NCBI RefSeq assembly: GCF_003994335.1
Contig: NZ_PNQZ01000067.1
Coordinates: 1 to 64,000, forward strand
Length of the DNA stretch: 64,000 nucleotides
Source of the DNA: Asaia sp. W19
Lineage (GTDB): Bacteria > Pseudomonadota > Alphaproteobacteria > Acetobacterales > Acetobacteraceae
Direction: 5' to 3'
The translations under genes were made by a program, and so were the position numbers. Below are positions 1 through 8,670 of the stretch, piece after piece (positions within the stretch are counted from its first letter, which is position 1; the number at the start of each line of letters is the position of its first letter). The notes under the pieces were generated by a model. That model made no database searches. It was given only the letters and a program-made list of their open reading frames with translations, and had not been told where the DNA came from.

Positions 1-1
1 G

Positions 2-262
2 GCTGATCGTGGGTATGATGCCGCTTGGTTCAGGGACGGGCTGGAGGAAAAGGGGATCAGACCTTGCATTCCAGGCCGGAGATCCCGCACGACGCCCGTG
101 AACTACGACAAACGCAAATACCGGCACCGCAATCGTATCGAGATCATGTTCGGCCGGCTCAAGGACTGCAGGCGCATCGCCACACGCTACAACAGATGCC
201 CGACCGTCTTCTTCTCAGCCATCTGTCTCGCCGCTACCGTCTGTTCTGGCTATGAGTCCTGA
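2..262 (+). CDS. IS5-family (IS427-type) transposase, C-terminal part, cut by window edge
   Basis: The 86 residues visible are the C-terminal end of a DDE transposase that cuts and joins insertion sequence ends. The reading frame is open from base 2 and stops with TGA at 260-262. The segment NRIEIMFGRLKD is the conserved block that carries the last catalytic Glu of the IS5 group, followed by the usual RRIATRY and RCP sequence and a hydrophobic tail. The preceding IPGRRSR block is typical of the IS427 subgroup. The start, the first two catalytic Asp residues and the left end lie outside the window, so it cannot be judged whether the element is intact. I could not define the right terminal inverted repeat in the following 70 bases. 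Confidence 0.88.
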   Translation, partial: ADRGYDAAWFRDGLEEKGIRPCIPGRRSRTTPVNYDKRKYRHRNRIEIMFGRLKDCRRIATRYNRCPTVFFSAICLAATVCSGYES

Positions 263-335
263 GCCTAGCCTGCGGGGTGGCACCATGTGTTTCAGGGATC
301 AGTCCTGACAAGCATCAAATAGCCGTATGCCAGGC

Positions 336-1127
336 CTAACCCGGCTGGGCGGCAGACCCTGCCAGAAGTCCCCCGTCGATATTGAATTCCGAACCGGTCA
401 CGTAGCATGCCTCGTCCGAGGCCAGCATCACGCAGAGCGACGCGACCTCATCGACCGTGCCGAAGCGCTTGAGCGGTGTATCCGCCACGAGAGCTGCCAT
501 GCGGGTTTCACGGTCGGGACCGTCGCCCAGCATGGCTTCCCACATTGGGGTGAGAATGGCGGCGGGGTGGATGGAATTGCACCGTATGGCCCAGTTTCTC
601 TGGGCGGCGTAAAGAGCCACGGTCTTGGTATGATTGCGTATGGCTGCCTTCGAGGAGGCATAGGCCGCCGCTCCCGGTATGCCGACCAACCCTGAGCGGG
701 AGGAGATATTGATGATCGATCCTGTCCCTCTCAGTCCCATACGGCGCAGGGCATAGCGACAGCCGAGAAACGTACCATCCAGATTTGTCTGATGAACGGC
801 GCGCCAGTCAGCAAGGCTGGCATGTTCCGGGTCATGGGGGACAATGTCATTTTCAAACCCCGTAATCCCCGCATTATTCACCACGATGTCCGGGATCGCC
901 CCCGATTTTTCATCCGCTGCCTCGAGCGCGAGCCACTCAGCCTCGTTGCGGACATCGAGCGGGACAAACCGGCAGGAAAGGATATCGGCCGCAGCTTGCC
1001 CTGTTTCATGGTCAAGATCGGACAAGAGCACCCTGCATCCTTCACGGATGAAGTGTCGTGCAATGGCAAGGCCGATACCCCGTGCCGCGCCCGTGATGAG
1101 AGCCGTTTTTCCGATTAGCCGGGTCAT
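336..1127 (-). CDS. SDR-family NAD(P)-dependent oxidoreductase
   Basis: A 263-residue classical short-chain dehydrogenase/reductase, probably a cytosolic alcohol or sugar dehydrogenase. The nucleotide-binding motif TGAARGIG is at residues 12-19, NNAG at 84-87, a conserved Asn near 115, the catalytic Ser at 142-143 and the YxxxK pair at Tyr156 and Lys160. The C-terminal block SEFNIDGG is standard. An upstream extension of 79 codons exists, but the family N-terminus ([11 protein letters not shown]) begins at this ATG, which is preceded by AAGAA. The gene lies just after the transposase tail and is divergent from the next gene. The substrate cannot be read from the sequence; the extra loop around residues 90-105 is not diagnostic. 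Confidence 0.88.
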   Translation of the reverse strand: MTRLIGKTALITGAARGIGLAIARHFIREGCRVLLSDLDHETGQAAADILSCRFVPLDVRNEAEWLALEAADEKSGAIPDIVVNNAGITGFENDIVPHDPEHASLADWRAVHQTNLDGTFLGCRYALRRMGLRGTGSIINISSRSGLVGIPGAAAYASSKAAIRNHTKTVALYAAQRNWAIRCNSIHPAAILTPMWEAMLGDGPDRETRMAALVADTPLKRFGTVDEVASLCVMLASDEACYVTGSEFNIDGGLLAGSAAQPG

Positions 1128-1209
1128 TTTACTGGTTCTTCTTTCCCAAGACGGTGATTCTGATCGTAGTCTCGCTTCGCGCCGATGGGCAGGGGGGAGA
1201 AACAGGATC

Positions 1210-1791
1210 GTGACAGCGCCAGAGAAAGGCACATTTTCAGTTGGTCTGGTTCGGGGTCTGCCTCGTGCAGATTTCAGCGAATGCCATGAGCGTATGATCG
1301 CGTCCGGGCCCCAGCGCTGTCTCGACGCCGTCGAACGCTTCCGCACCGAGGACGATGCTTTCATCCGAACCTGCCTGACCCTGCGCGATTTGCCTGGACG
1401 TCTGACAGGGGGGAAGAACGCTCACCGTTTTGGTATGGAGAGCTTCACTCCTCTCGGCCGTATCGACAATCACTGGGTAGGTTACGGCCTTGTCGGGCGT
1501 TTCTGGCAGGCCGGGTATGGGCTGGCATCGACTGAGCGCACGGCCAAGGCATTTTGGGAGGCCGATGGCAGGGCCTGCCGTCTGCTTCTGACGTTTGCGA
1601 CACAGCCTGCGTCGGATGGGGTTACGCGGCTCGTGACCAGGACAGAAATCTCCTGTCCTGATCCGCGGGACCGGCGCAAGATGACGCTTTACTGGCTGCT
1701 GATACGGCCTGTCAGCGGCATAATAAGACGCCGCATCCTGCGCGCAGTGGAAATGGAATGCATGAGAGCGGATATTCAGAAGGCCTCATAG
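1210..1791 (+). CDS. DUF2867/SRPBCC-like protein of unknown function
   Basis: A 193-residue soluble protein whose C-terminal half resembles a conserved family of unknown function often annotated DUF2867 or SRPBCC-like. The block from WVGYGLVGRFWQ through TRTEISCPD to the YWLLIRPVSGIIRR segment has the spacing I associate with that family. GTG at 1210 is preferred because AGGGGGGAGA lies ten bases upstream. The open frame continues much further 5' only because it is the antisense of the SDR gene. There is no signal peptide or membrane span. The gene is divergent from the SDR gene with 82 bases between the starts, so they could share a regulatory region. No catalytic role can be assigned. Confidence 0.62.
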   Translation: MTAPEKGTFSVGLVRGLPRADFSECHERMIASGPQRCLDAVERFRTEDDAFIRTCLTLRDLPGRLTGGKNAHRFGMESFTPLGRIDNHWVGYGLVGRFWQAGYGLASTERTAKAFWEADGRACRLLLTFATQPASDGVTRLVTRTEISCPDPRDRRKMTLYWLLIRPVSGIIRRRILRAVEMECMRADIQKAS

Positions 1792-2120
1792 GCGACGTTA
1801 GCGGAAATAAAGTAAGTATAAAGTATCCTTGCGGTAGATTGACGATAAATTACCTGATCAGTGTCTCTGGACGGGGTAATGGGTCGTCGGGGTTCAGGGA
1901 CGGTTAGTTAAATCACGTCTATATCTCTGACAGGTTTTGCCCATATAATAAGTTTATTCGAAAAATAAATAATTTATGCATCCCTATGCAATCGGTGCAA
2001 CCCCTTGCGTTGTTGCGCAACATTTCTATATCAGGCCGCGTTGTGCGCCTGAGCTCCGTTTCATGAGGAATCGGCGCCAAGTCCAGAGCAAGTATTCGCA
2101 ACTATCGCAGAGGTAAGATC
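1792..2120. other. Intergenic region, partly AT-rich
   Basis: This 329-base stretch has no supported gene. Bases 1800-1860 and 1915-1990 are clearly more AT-rich than the surroundings, which fits a promoter region for the large repeat protein that starts at 2121. A short open frame on the minus strand (60 codons) has no ribosome binding site or recognisable sequence. I see no terminator after the upstream gene. Confidence 0.4.
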
Positions 2121-4406
2121 TTGGCTATCAGCCGTTCAGCCTATCGCACGACCGTCACCAATGGATCGACCCGCTATGTGGGCGCTGGCCAGACTGCGAC
2201 CGGTGATGTGGTCTATGGGCTCAATGGCGGTACGGATCATCCGGCCGTGGATCTGGCTTCGGGCGGCGTCATCTCGGCGGCGACGGCACTTTCGGGCGGA
2301 GTGATCGCCGCAGCGGCCAATGGGACGACCTATGGCGGGACGGCGTATGAGAGCGGATCCTTTGCCGCCCTGAACCAGGGTGTGGTCGTGAGCGCTACCG
2401 TGACCTCGCGCGCCGGGATCGCTGTGGGCAATTTGTCCGGCTATCAGGGTGATCCGGCGCGTGCAATCGCGCCCCATGTCATGAATGGCGGTCAGGCGAT
2501 CGTCGGGGGTGGTTTTACGGTCAAGGGGCAGAGCTTTTCCGGATCGGGCGTGATCTCGGGCGGAACATTCGACGTGGGTTCGACAGAGCAGCTCGCCAGT
2601 GGCGGTACGGATAGCGGGAGCATCATCGGCGGTACACAGATCGTCTCGGCGGGGGGCGTCGCGTTGCGGAGCATCTTCAGCGCAGGCGTGCAGTTGATCT
2701 CCGGGGGGCTCGCCTCGAATTCCGTCGTCTCGGCTGGCGGCACTGTCGTCGCGGCGCGGGGCGGTACCGCGCTGACGGTCAGCGTTGGCGCCGGAGGCAC
2801 GGCCCAGGCACTGGCAGGCGGGGTGATTGTCAATCAGGTCGTGATGGCCAATGCCGTGGCCATTACGGGGTCTGGCGGCGTCGTCAGCGGTGCCACAATC
2901 TCTTCCGGTGGGTCCGAGCAGGTGCAGTCTGGCGGCGTCGTCAGCGGTGCCACAATCTCTTCCGGTGGGTCCGAGCAGGTGCAGTCTGGCGGTGTCGTCA
3001 GTGGGGCAACGATCCTGTCGGGAGGAAGTCAAACCGTTCAGGGGGGAGGCAGCGTGCAGAATGCTGTCATCTCCGCTGGGGGGTCGATGATTGTTGCTTC
3101 CGGTGCGACGATCACCAATCTCGCTATCATTGGCGCCACAAGCTCTTCCGGCCCTGCCGGAACGCTTATCGTAACGCCGGGCGCGGTGCTGAACAATGTG
3201 AGCGTCGGCTGGCGCGGTCGTATCGATATCGAGGGACTCTCCTACAAGCCGGGCGGGCGGATCACCGTCAGCAATGGCATCCTGACCGTGACCCATACGG
3301 ATGGAACAACCTGGTCAACGCCACTGACAGGCAGCTACAAGGCAGGCGATTTCCATCTTGAGGCCGATAGCGACGGCAGCACCAACCTGATTTATGACAG
3401 GTGCTTCCTTGCCGGGACGATGATCCGCACACCCTGTGGTGAAAAAGCGGTCGAAACGTTGCAGCCCGGTGACGAGCTCTGCGTCATGGGCGAGGATGGA
3501 CCGGTCATTCGCAAAATCACCTGGGTCGGTTCCGCCGAGATCGTGGTCGATCCCTCGCGCAGCGATGATAGAGCGGGCTACCCTGTGCGGTTCCGGGCCA
3601 ATGCGCTCGGGGCGGGGCTGCCCGATCGTGATCTGTTCATCACTCCTGAGCACTGCATCCATATTGGTGGCCGCCTCGTACCAGCACGCATGCTCGTGAA
3701 TGGCGGCAGCATTGCCTATGATCGCAGCCAGTCGCGCTTCATGATCTATCATCTGCGCACCCAGGATCATGCGATCCTCTGGTCGAACAACATGGAAACC
3801 GAAACGCTGTTCGACACGCAGCGTCTGTCAGACGTGGACTTTGCCAGTGGCACTGCGATGGCTGAAACCTCGTGCGCCATGTCACGCGCTGCACCGCTCT
3901 GTGTCGAGCGTGCTTTCGTGGAGCCTCTCCACCGGATGCTGGCAGAGCAGGGGGGGGCGGTCGGTTCCGACCGACTCTCACCACCTGAGGAGCTGATACC
4001 CGATGGCGAAACCGATCTGCATCTGGTGGCTCCCGATGGGCAAATCATTCATCCGTCCCGTCGGACAGCGGATATGATGATCTTCCAGGTTCCGCCCCTG
4101 CTCGAAGAGGTGCGGCTCAGATCGCGCGCCGCCAGTCCCTCGCAGATTGAGGGGCCGTTCATCGATGATCGTCGCGATCTCGGTGTGCTGGTGGGCGACA
4201 TCCATCTCTGGGACAGCGCCGCGACCCGTCGTATCGACGCACATCTGCAGGATGTCGCGCTTGAGGGCTGGCACGGTCTGGAAGACGGCTCCGTTCGCTG
4301 GACGGGGGGCAATGCCCTCCTGCCGCTTGGCGCGCGTGAGGGGGGGAATTATGCTGTTCTTGGCATTCGCCTCAGGGCAGCCGGCCCGCGTCGAAGCGCT
4401 GCCTGA
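2121..4406 (+). CDS. Repeat-rich surface-type protein with C-terminal Hint domain
   Basis: A 761-residue protein in two parts. Residues about 50-340 are low-complexity strand-loop-strand repeats of the AIDA/autotransporter passenger type, with GG pairs about every 18-20 residues (VVSGATISSGGSEQVQSGG). From Cys428 (CFLAGTMIRT) to about residue 570 there is a Hint_2-type domain, the self-cleaving fold of inteins and Hedgehog proteins, including ITPEHCIHI and VPARMLVNG. About 190 further residues follow. No beta-barrel autotransporter domain and no classical signal peptide are present, so the export route is unclear. A TTG start is chosen because GAGG sits seven bases upstream and no closer ATG exists. 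Family knowledge suggests cleavage at Cys428 that releases or attaches the repeat region; that is inference. Similar Hint-tailed repeat proteins occur in other Acetobacteraceae. Confidence 0.82.
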   Translation: MAISRSAYRTTVTNGSTRYVGAGQTATGDVVYGLNGGTDHPAVDLASGGVISAATALSGGVIAAAANGTTYGGTAYESGSFAALNQGVVVSATVTSRAGIAVGNLSGYQGDPARAIAPHVMNGGQAIVGGGFTVKGQSFSGSGVISGGTFDVGSTEQLASGGTDSGSIIGGTQIVSAGGVALRSIFSAGVQLISGGLASNSVVSAGGTVVAARGGTALTVSVGAGGTAQALAGGVIVNQVVMANAVAITGSGGVVSGATISSGGSEQVQSGGVVSGATISSGGSEQVQSGGVVSGATILSGGSQTVQGGGSVQNAVISAGGSMIVASGATITNLAIIGATSSSGPAGTLIVTPGAVLNNVSVGWRGRIDIEGLSYKPGGRITVSNGILTVTHTDGTTWSTPLTGSYKAGDFHLEADSDGSTNLIYDRCFLAGTMIRTPCGEKAVETLQPGDELCVMGEDGPVIRKITWVGSAEIVVDPSRSDDRAGYPVRFRANALGAGLPDRDLFITPEHCIHIGGRLVPARMLVNGGSIAYDRSQSRFMIYHLRTQDHAILWSNNMETETLFDTQRLSDVDFASGTAMAETSCAMSRAAPLCVERAFVEPLHRMLAEQGGAVGSDRLSPPEELIPDGETDLHLVAPDGQIIHPSRRTADMMIFQVPPLLEEVRLRSRAASPSQIEGPFIDDRRDLGVLVGDIHLWDSAATRRIDAHLQDVALEGWHGLEDGSVRWTGGNALLPLGAREGGNYAVLGIRLRAAGPRRSAA
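2871..2984 (+). repeat. 57-base exact tandem duplication inside the Hint-protein gene
   Basis: Two identical 57-base units (2871-2927 and 2928-2984) encode 19 residues each, beginning SGGVVSGATISSGG. A third, diverged partial copy follows at 2985-3023. The unit length is a multiple of three, so gain or loss of copies would keep the frame. Perfect identity at DNA level, while the other repeats of the protein have diverged, points to a recent duplication. Confidence 0.9.
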
Positions 4407-4470
4407 GGCGCTGCCCGCGTGGCTGGCGGGCGAGGCGCGCAACTCGCTCCGTCGCTGATGCCCTGCCACG

Positions 4471-5103
4471 CTAGCGGAAAAGCTGCTCCTGACGATGCAC
4501 GTCCCGGCGCAGGTCCCGGCCTGCTCTGAGTGCTGTGCCGCGCCGGATGTGGCGCGCCTGGGTCAACTGTAGAAGGTCCTGGGGGGGGGAGAGAGCGAGC
4601 TGGCGCCTGAGGATATGTGCCGTGACATAGGCGTCGGGACCGGCCCGATGGGCCGGGGAGGCCAGCTTTCTGTCGAGATCCAGGGCCAGCCAGTAACGCA
4701 AGATCTGATTCGTATGGCGCGGCGCTTCCGGCCAGAGCTTCTGACCGATACGCAGGGTGCAAAGCCAGGGAAGGCCACCAGTGATCTCGTCAGTCAGAAA
4801 ATGGCGTTCGAAGGCGATGTGATGGGCGGCGAGCATGTCGGGGAGCGGAGCCCGTCTTACTTCTGCTTGCAGGATTTCAGGGTCTGCATGAGGCATGTCA
4901 GGACTGAAATCCTCGTCCATAAGATGATGTACCGCCTGGGTCTCGGGCGAGAGCGTCGCTCTGGGGCGGAAGAGCCGGGTATGGATGGGCTCGACGCGCC
5001 ATTGATCATCCTGCAGGACCAGATCGACCGACCCGAATTCGATAACTTCGGAAGCAGCGGGGTGCGCGCCTGTCGTTTCGAGATCAATAACACGTAGACG
5101 CAT
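4471..5103 (-). CDS. DEDDh 3'-5' exonuclease, ExoX-like
   Basis: A 210-residue exonuclease of the DnaQ/ExoX superfamily that removes nucleotides from DNA (or RNA) 3' ends using two metal ions. The first motif IDLETTG supplies Asp and Glu, the middle part has AAHHIAFERHFL, and the last motif HRAGPDAYVTA supplies the general base His and the final Asp. The block CTLRIGQKLWP followed by a shortened helix matches E. coli ExoX better than the polymerase epsilon subunit. The ATG at 5103 gives the family N-terminus RLRVIDLET; a TTG four codons upstream is an alternative. The gene is convergent with the Hint-protein gene. The last 30 residues are basic and have no recognised domain. Confidence 0.82.
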   Translation of the reverse strand: MRLRVIDLETTGAHPAASEVIEFGSVDLVLQDDQWRVEPIHTRLFRPRATLSPETQAVHHLMDEDFSPDMPHADPEILQAEVRRAPLPDMLAAHHIAFERHFLTDEITGGLPWLCTLRIGQKLWPEAPRHTNQILRYWLALDLDRKLASPAHRAGPDAYVTAHILRRQLALSPPQDLLQLTQARHIRRGTALRAGRDLRRDVHRQEQLFR

Positions 5104-5337
5104 GGAATCACTCAACTCTTTCTTCTGCTACAGAACCTGGCTTCATTTGAGACTGCTCACAGTGAATACCCCAAAGGTGAGGTAATATTTGTAATCGCCA
5201 GATGAGCAGGTGAACCAATCGGTGTGCGGCACGTTTCAGAACCATACGGAACACGCCTGGAGTCATGCCTCATTCTTTCATGACGTTGCCAGATTGAGGC
5301 CATGTTCCTTTGTTGTTTTGCAGGAAAGGAGAAGGTC

Positions 5338-5496
5338 ATGAGCAATAATTCGACTTCCCCCCGGAGTGAAATCCTCACCGAGAACGAGGCCGCAAAGGTG
5401 TCGCCGCCCCCCCCTCGTGACGTGAAGACAGACCACCACGGTGAATTCCGCGTTCATGTCCAGCTTCTCGGCCAGGAATGGTCCCAGAAGCATTGA
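5338..5496 (+). CDS. Small conserved-looking protein, 52 aa, unknown function
   Basis: A 52-codon frame starting with ATG at 5338, preceded by a near-consensus Shine-Dalgarno (AAGGAGAAGGTC). The product is hydrophilic, begins MSNNSTSPRSEILTENEAAK, has a run of four prolines and a C-terminal FRVHVQLLGQEWSQKH segment. It has no signal peptide or membrane span. It stands alone between the divergent exonuclease gene and the convergent queD. The excellent ribosome binding site is the main support; a longer frame starting at 5302 lacks one. I do not recognise the family. Confidence 0.55.
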   Translation: MSNNSTSPRSEILTENEAAKVSPPPPRDVKTDHHGEFRVHVQLLGQEWSQKH

Positions 5497-5546
5497 TAAT
5501 GGCCTCCCTGGCGGTCATGCCAGGAGAGAGCGCTATCACGTGGACA

Positions 5547-6095
5547 TCAGCGCGAAACGCCCAGATCTGAGATCGTATGATCGGCGCGGTGCCACCAATA
5601 CTCGCTGGGTGCTTTTGGCATGAGCGGCAAGCAGGCGTCAGGACCATCGCGCAGAATCACCGTGTTGGTGGGCGTCTCCTGCAATGTCAGGCTGGTGCAG
5701 CGTAACATGTCGCCATCCGCGATCAGAAAAGCCTCCAATTTGGCGTAGAGCAGCGCGGCCAACAGTTCGGTGGTGGGATCGCCCGGTGTGACGACCAGAC
5801 GGTCGAGCCGATGAGGCTCATGATCGCGAAACCAGTCAAGAAGCGGGTCCGCAGCAGAAATCTGAAATGCGTGATCGAGGCGGGTATCCACGAATGCGTG
5901 CCAGCGCACCTTGGCCTCGGCGAAAGGGACTACCATATTGCGCCCGCCATCAAGGCGATGTGGAAGCCGCGCCTGCAAGGTGACAGTGACGAACTCGTTA
6001 TGCCCATGAGGGATTGCGCAGCGTTCCGAGCTGCCATCGATCAGGCGATGACCCATACTGAAGCGGCGTGTGAAACTGAGTTCAGGTGCTGACAT
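5547..6095 (-). CDS. queD: 6-carboxy-5,6,7,8-tetrahydropterin synthase
   Basis: QueD converts dihydroneopterin triphosphate to 6-carboxytetrahydropterin, the second step from GTP to queuosine in tRNA. The 182-residue product has the PTPS/QueD fold. FSMGHRL carries the first zinc His, [12 protein letters not shown] carries the other two, a Cys sits just before it as in the active site, and [12 protein letters not shown] supplies the conserved Glu near the C-terminus. It is longer than the roughly 120 residues of E. coli QueD because of an insert in the middle. The ATG at 6095 lies inside the end of queC, so the two are translationally coupled. Order on the minus strand is queE-queC-queD. Folate or biopterin enzymes share the fold, but this neighbourhood settles queuosine. 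Confidence 0.92.
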   Translation of the reverse strand: MSAPELSFTRRFSMGHRLIDGSSERCAIPHGHNEFVTVTLQARLPHRLDGGRNMVVPFAEAKVRWHAFVDTRLDHAFQISAADPLLDWFRDHEPHRLDRLVVTPGDPTTELLAALLYAKLEAFLIADGDMLRCTSLTLQETPTNTVILRDGPDACLPLMPKAPSEYWWHRADHTISDLGVSR

Positions 6096-6783
6096 AGCTC
6101 GACCATCCCTTGGCGCGCAGATCGCAGGCAGGGCAGGCACCACACCCATAGCCCCACTCATGAAGATGTGTGCGGTCCCCCAGATAGCAGCTATGGCTCT
6201 CTCGATTGATGAGCTTCACGAGCGCACTGCCTCCAATCCGCTCTGCGAGTCTCCAGGTTTCAGCCTTGTCGAGCCACATCAGCGGGGTATGCAGGACGAG
6301 ACGGGTTTCCATGCCCAGATTGAGCGCAACCTGCAACGCCTTGATCGTATCGTCCCGGCAATCGGGATAACCCGAATAATCGGTCTCGCACACGCCGGTC
6401 ACGATGTGACGGGCATTACGGCGAACGGCGAGCGTGGCGGCAAAGCTCAGGAAGAGCAGATTACGGCCCGGAACGAAAGTGGAGGGTAGCCCGTTCTCGT
6501 TCATCTCGATGGCCGCTTCTCGGGTGAGCGCGGTGTCCGAGATCTGGCCCAGAACCGACAGATCGAGCGTATGGTCCTCGCCCAGACGGTCCTGCCAGTC
6601 AGGACGCGCCGAGATCATGGCGCGACGCAGGGTTTCTCGGCATTCGAGTTCGATCGCGTGTCGCTGCCCATAGGCGAAGCCCAGTGTTTCGACATGGGCA
6701 TAGCGGTTCAGGGCCCAGGCCAGACAGGTTGCAGAGTCCTGACCGCCGGAAAACAGGACGATCGCCGTATCATCGGAGGGCAT
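6082..6783 (-). CDS. queC: 7-cyano-7-deazaguanine (preQ0) synthase
   Basis: QueC uses ATP and ammonia to turn 7-carboxy-7-deazaguanine into preQ0. The 233-residue protein has the pyrophosphate-binding loop [15 protein letters not shown] near the N-terminus. At the C-terminus the zinc site is formed by the Cys of SCYLG and the three Cys of [11 protein letters not shown]. Length and motif order are standard. The ATG at 6783 overlaps the queE stop in a TGATG junction; a longer frame to 6846 would run into queE and is not needed. It is the middle gene of the queECD operon. Confidence 0.95.
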   Translation of the reverse strand: MPSDDTAIVLFSGGQDSATCLAWALNRYAHVETLGFAYGQRHAIELECRETLRRAMISARPDWQDRLGEDHTLDLSVLGQISDTALTREAAIEMNENGLPSTFVPGRNLLFLSFAATLAVRRNARHIVTGVCETDYSGYPDCRDDTIKALQVALNLGMETRLVLHTPLMWLDKAETWRLAERIGGSALVKLINRESHSCYLGDRTHLHEWGYGCGACPACDLRAKGWSSYVST

Positions 6784-7424
6784 CAGGGGATCCCGATCAG
6801 CTTGTGGGTTTGCAGCGACAGGCGCCAGCGCGGATGCGACAGACAATAGGCGACCGCTTTCTCGGTATTGGCGATACGATCCGGCCCATCCATCGGTTGC
6901 AGCCAGAAATGATCAAAATCCCAGCTCTCAAACAGCGCCGGTGGCAGGGCTTCCTGCGGATAGACCAGTTTCAGTTCCTGACCGCGACACTGAATCAGCC
7001 TGCTCTGTGGCTTCGGGCTGACGCAGATCCAGTCGATTCCCTCCGGCACCGCGATCGTGCCGTTGCTCTCGATAGCGATCTCGAAACCTGCCTCATGCAT
7101 GGCGGTTATCAGGGGAGGATCAATCTGTAACAGGGGCTCGCCCCCAGTGAAGACGACATAGCGTCCCGCAGCCTCACCAGCCTGCTCTTTCCAGCAGGCG
7201 AGCAGCCTTGCAGTCAGGGCGGCGGCATCGGCAAAGCGTCCCCCTCCAATGCCATCGGTCCCTACGAAATCGGTGTCGCAGAACTGGCAGGCCGCTCTGT
7301 GGCGGTCCTCCTCGCGCCCGGACCACAGGTTGCATCCGGCAAAGCGACAAAAGACGGAGGCGCGCCCGGCATGGGCACCCTCCCCCTGAAGTGTCGCGAA
7401 AATTTCCTTCACGGCGTAAGACAT
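6783..7424 (-). CDS. queE: 7-carboxy-7-deazaguanine synthase (radical SAM)
   Basis: QueE is the radical-SAM enzyme that contracts 6-carboxytetrahydropterin to 7-carboxy-7-deazaguanine. The 213-residue protein begins with the family-typical [12 protein letters not shown]. It has the unusual cluster motif C-x14-C-x2-C (from GCNLW to CQFCDTDF) that distinguishes this QueE class from the ordinary C-x3-C-x2-C enzymes. The block [12 protein letters not shown] follows. The ATG at 7424 is chosen from homology; an in-frame GTG at 7445 would add seven residues and neither has a strong Shine-Dalgarno. It is the first gene of the que operon and follows the retropepsin gene on the same strand after 69 bases, with a hairpin between them. 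Confidence 0.93.
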   Translation of the reverse strand: MSYAVKEIFATLQGEGAHAGRASVFCRFAGCNLWSGREEDRHRAACQFCDTDFVGTDGIGGGRFADAAALTARLLACWKEQAGEAAGRYVVFTGGEPLLQIDPPLITAMHEAGFEIAIESNGTIAVPEGIDWICVSPKPQSRLIQCRGQELKLVYPQEALPPALFESWDFDHFWLQPMDGPDRIANTEKAVAYCLSHPRWRLSLQTHKLIGIP

Positions 7425-7459
7425 GCCTCGGATGTCGGCGAGCACTGCGCCCGATGCAA

Positions 7460-7481
7460 GCGAAAAATACCAAATTTTCGC
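7460..7481 (-). terminator. Hairpin between retropepsin gene and queE
   Basis: A perfect seven-base stem (GCGAAAA at 7460-7466, TTTTCGC at 7475-7481) with an eight-base loop lies between the retropepsin stop codon and queE. No T-run follows on the minus strand, so it may be a weak terminator, a processing site or a leader structure of the que operon. No canonical preQ1 riboswitch pattern was recognised here. Confidence 0.35.
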
Positions 7482-7493
7482 GTCTCCGGTGCT

Positions 7494-8474
7494 CTACTGC
7501 GGCAATGTCGGCGTCTCCTTCGGTATTTCCGAGATATGCTGGACATACATCTCCCCTCTGGTGGTGACCCAGAGACGATGCTCTTTGAGGAAATCTGCGC
7601 CGAAGAGGGCGTAATCGAGGTCATCGCTACTGAGGATGAAGACTTCCGGATCGTAAATCGTGAAATCGCCCAAGGTCAGGGATTTGAAACGATGATGCCA
7701 GGCCGTGACCTTGTCACTGCCAATGGCCTTGAACTGCGTATCGGAACGATCCTGCGCGAGCATGGCATCCGTCACACCCAGCCTGCGTGCAAAACGCAGG
7801 GGCAGGATTGTCCGGGAGGCCCCTGTATCCAGTACTGCCTTGATCGGCTTGCTCCCATCGATGGAGATGGTCAGCCCAATTTTCATCGTGTCGAGATCGC
7901 TGGTAATCCCCACGCGATGAAGGGGGCCTTTCCAGAGCGGTGCAGGCAAGGGGCAGCGTCTCATGTCCAGAAGCTGCATCTCGTGATGGGGCATGTCCAT
8001 CACGAGATCGCTGGCCAGGAGAATCTCTGCCCCCAGCAACCCGACAAGGGGGGGAAGCGGTGGACGGAGGGTGGCGAAGACAGAGGATGTGACCGCAAAA
8101 CCGTGATTGGTATTCGTGGCCCCCCCTAAGCCGATATCGTCTACCTGCGTCACGTTCTGGAATTCAGTCCCTTTGGCACCCGTCACCCGGACATAGCCCG
8201 ACGCGAGTGTGAGACCCAGCATGTCGATATAGCGGTCGCTCAATACGCTGTTGAAGGCGCCCGTATCGACCTCGAACAGGACAGGGTGGTGATTCAGGCT
8301 GGCCCTGACCACGGGAACGTTATGCAGGGAATAAAGAGGCATCCGGCCGATCGTGCCGATCTCGCACCCCTTATCGGGAGACGGGGTGTCGCAGCCGGCA
8401 ATAAGACCGAGCGCGGCCATCGCGATCACCAGTAAGGCAGGTCGTCGAGGGCGCAGAATAGGGGACCGGGGCAT
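7494..8474 (-). CDS. Retropepsin-like aspartic protease lipoprotein
   Basis: A 326-residue exported protein with two aspartyl-protease-like half domains. The N-terminus has two arginine-rich clusters, a hydrophobic helix and the lipobox LIAGC near residue 28, so it is probably anchored in the inner or outer membrane as a lipoprotein. The first half has FEVDTGAFNSVLS and the second AVLDTGASRTILP, the D-T/S-G signature of single-domain retroviral-type proteases, duplicated here in one chain as in pepsins. VFILSSDDLDYALFGADFL matches the downstream glycine block. No substrate is known to me. It precedes the que operon on the same strand and is divergent from the phosphodiesterase gene. Confidence 0.8.
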   Translation of the reverse strand: MPRSPILRPRRPALLVIAMAALGLIAGCDTPSPDKGCEIGTIGRMPLYSLHNVPVVRASLNHHPVLFEVDTGAFNSVLSDRYIDMLGLTLASGYVRVTGAKGTEFQNVTQVDDIGLGGATNTNHGFAVTSSVFATLRPPLPPLVGLLGAEILLASDLVMDMPHHEMQLLDMRRCPLPAPLWKGPLHRVGITSDLDTMKIGLTISIDGSKPIKAVLDTGASRTILPLRFARRLGVTDAMLAQDRSDTQFKAIGSDKVTAWHHRFKSLTLGDFTIYDPEVFILSSDDLDYALFGADFLKEHRLWVTTRGEMYVQHISEIPKETPTLPQ

Positions 8475-8670
8475 AGTACACCTTCCTGTCTGTCAGCATG
8501 ATTGCCGGATGATCGTCTGCCCGTGACAAAAAACGCCAAGCATATCAGACACGGAGGTACCAGCATGCGGGCAAATACACTGACCGGGCAAGGGCACGTC
8601 TTGCCCTTGGAGAAGGTTGCCGATACGCCCGTTGGCAGCATGGATTGCGCCCAGCAGGAGGAGAGACCCC

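Noticed and set aside
844..1209. 122 upstream codons of the DUF2867-like frame
   Set aside because: They are antisense to the SDR gene; the ribosome binding site is directly before GTG 1210.
2871..3023. Possible CRISPR array
   Set aside because: Repeats are directly adjacent without spacers, in frame with the protein; no cas genes are present.
2136..3296. 386-codon frame opposite the repeat protein
   Set aside because: Produced by the periodic GC-rich repeats of the real gene; product is Asp/Arg-rich and unlike any protein.
7425..7493. preQ1 riboswitch before queE
   Set aside because: The 69-base gap holds only a simple hairpin; no pseudoknot-type preQ1 pattern was found, and queE follows another gene on the same strand.
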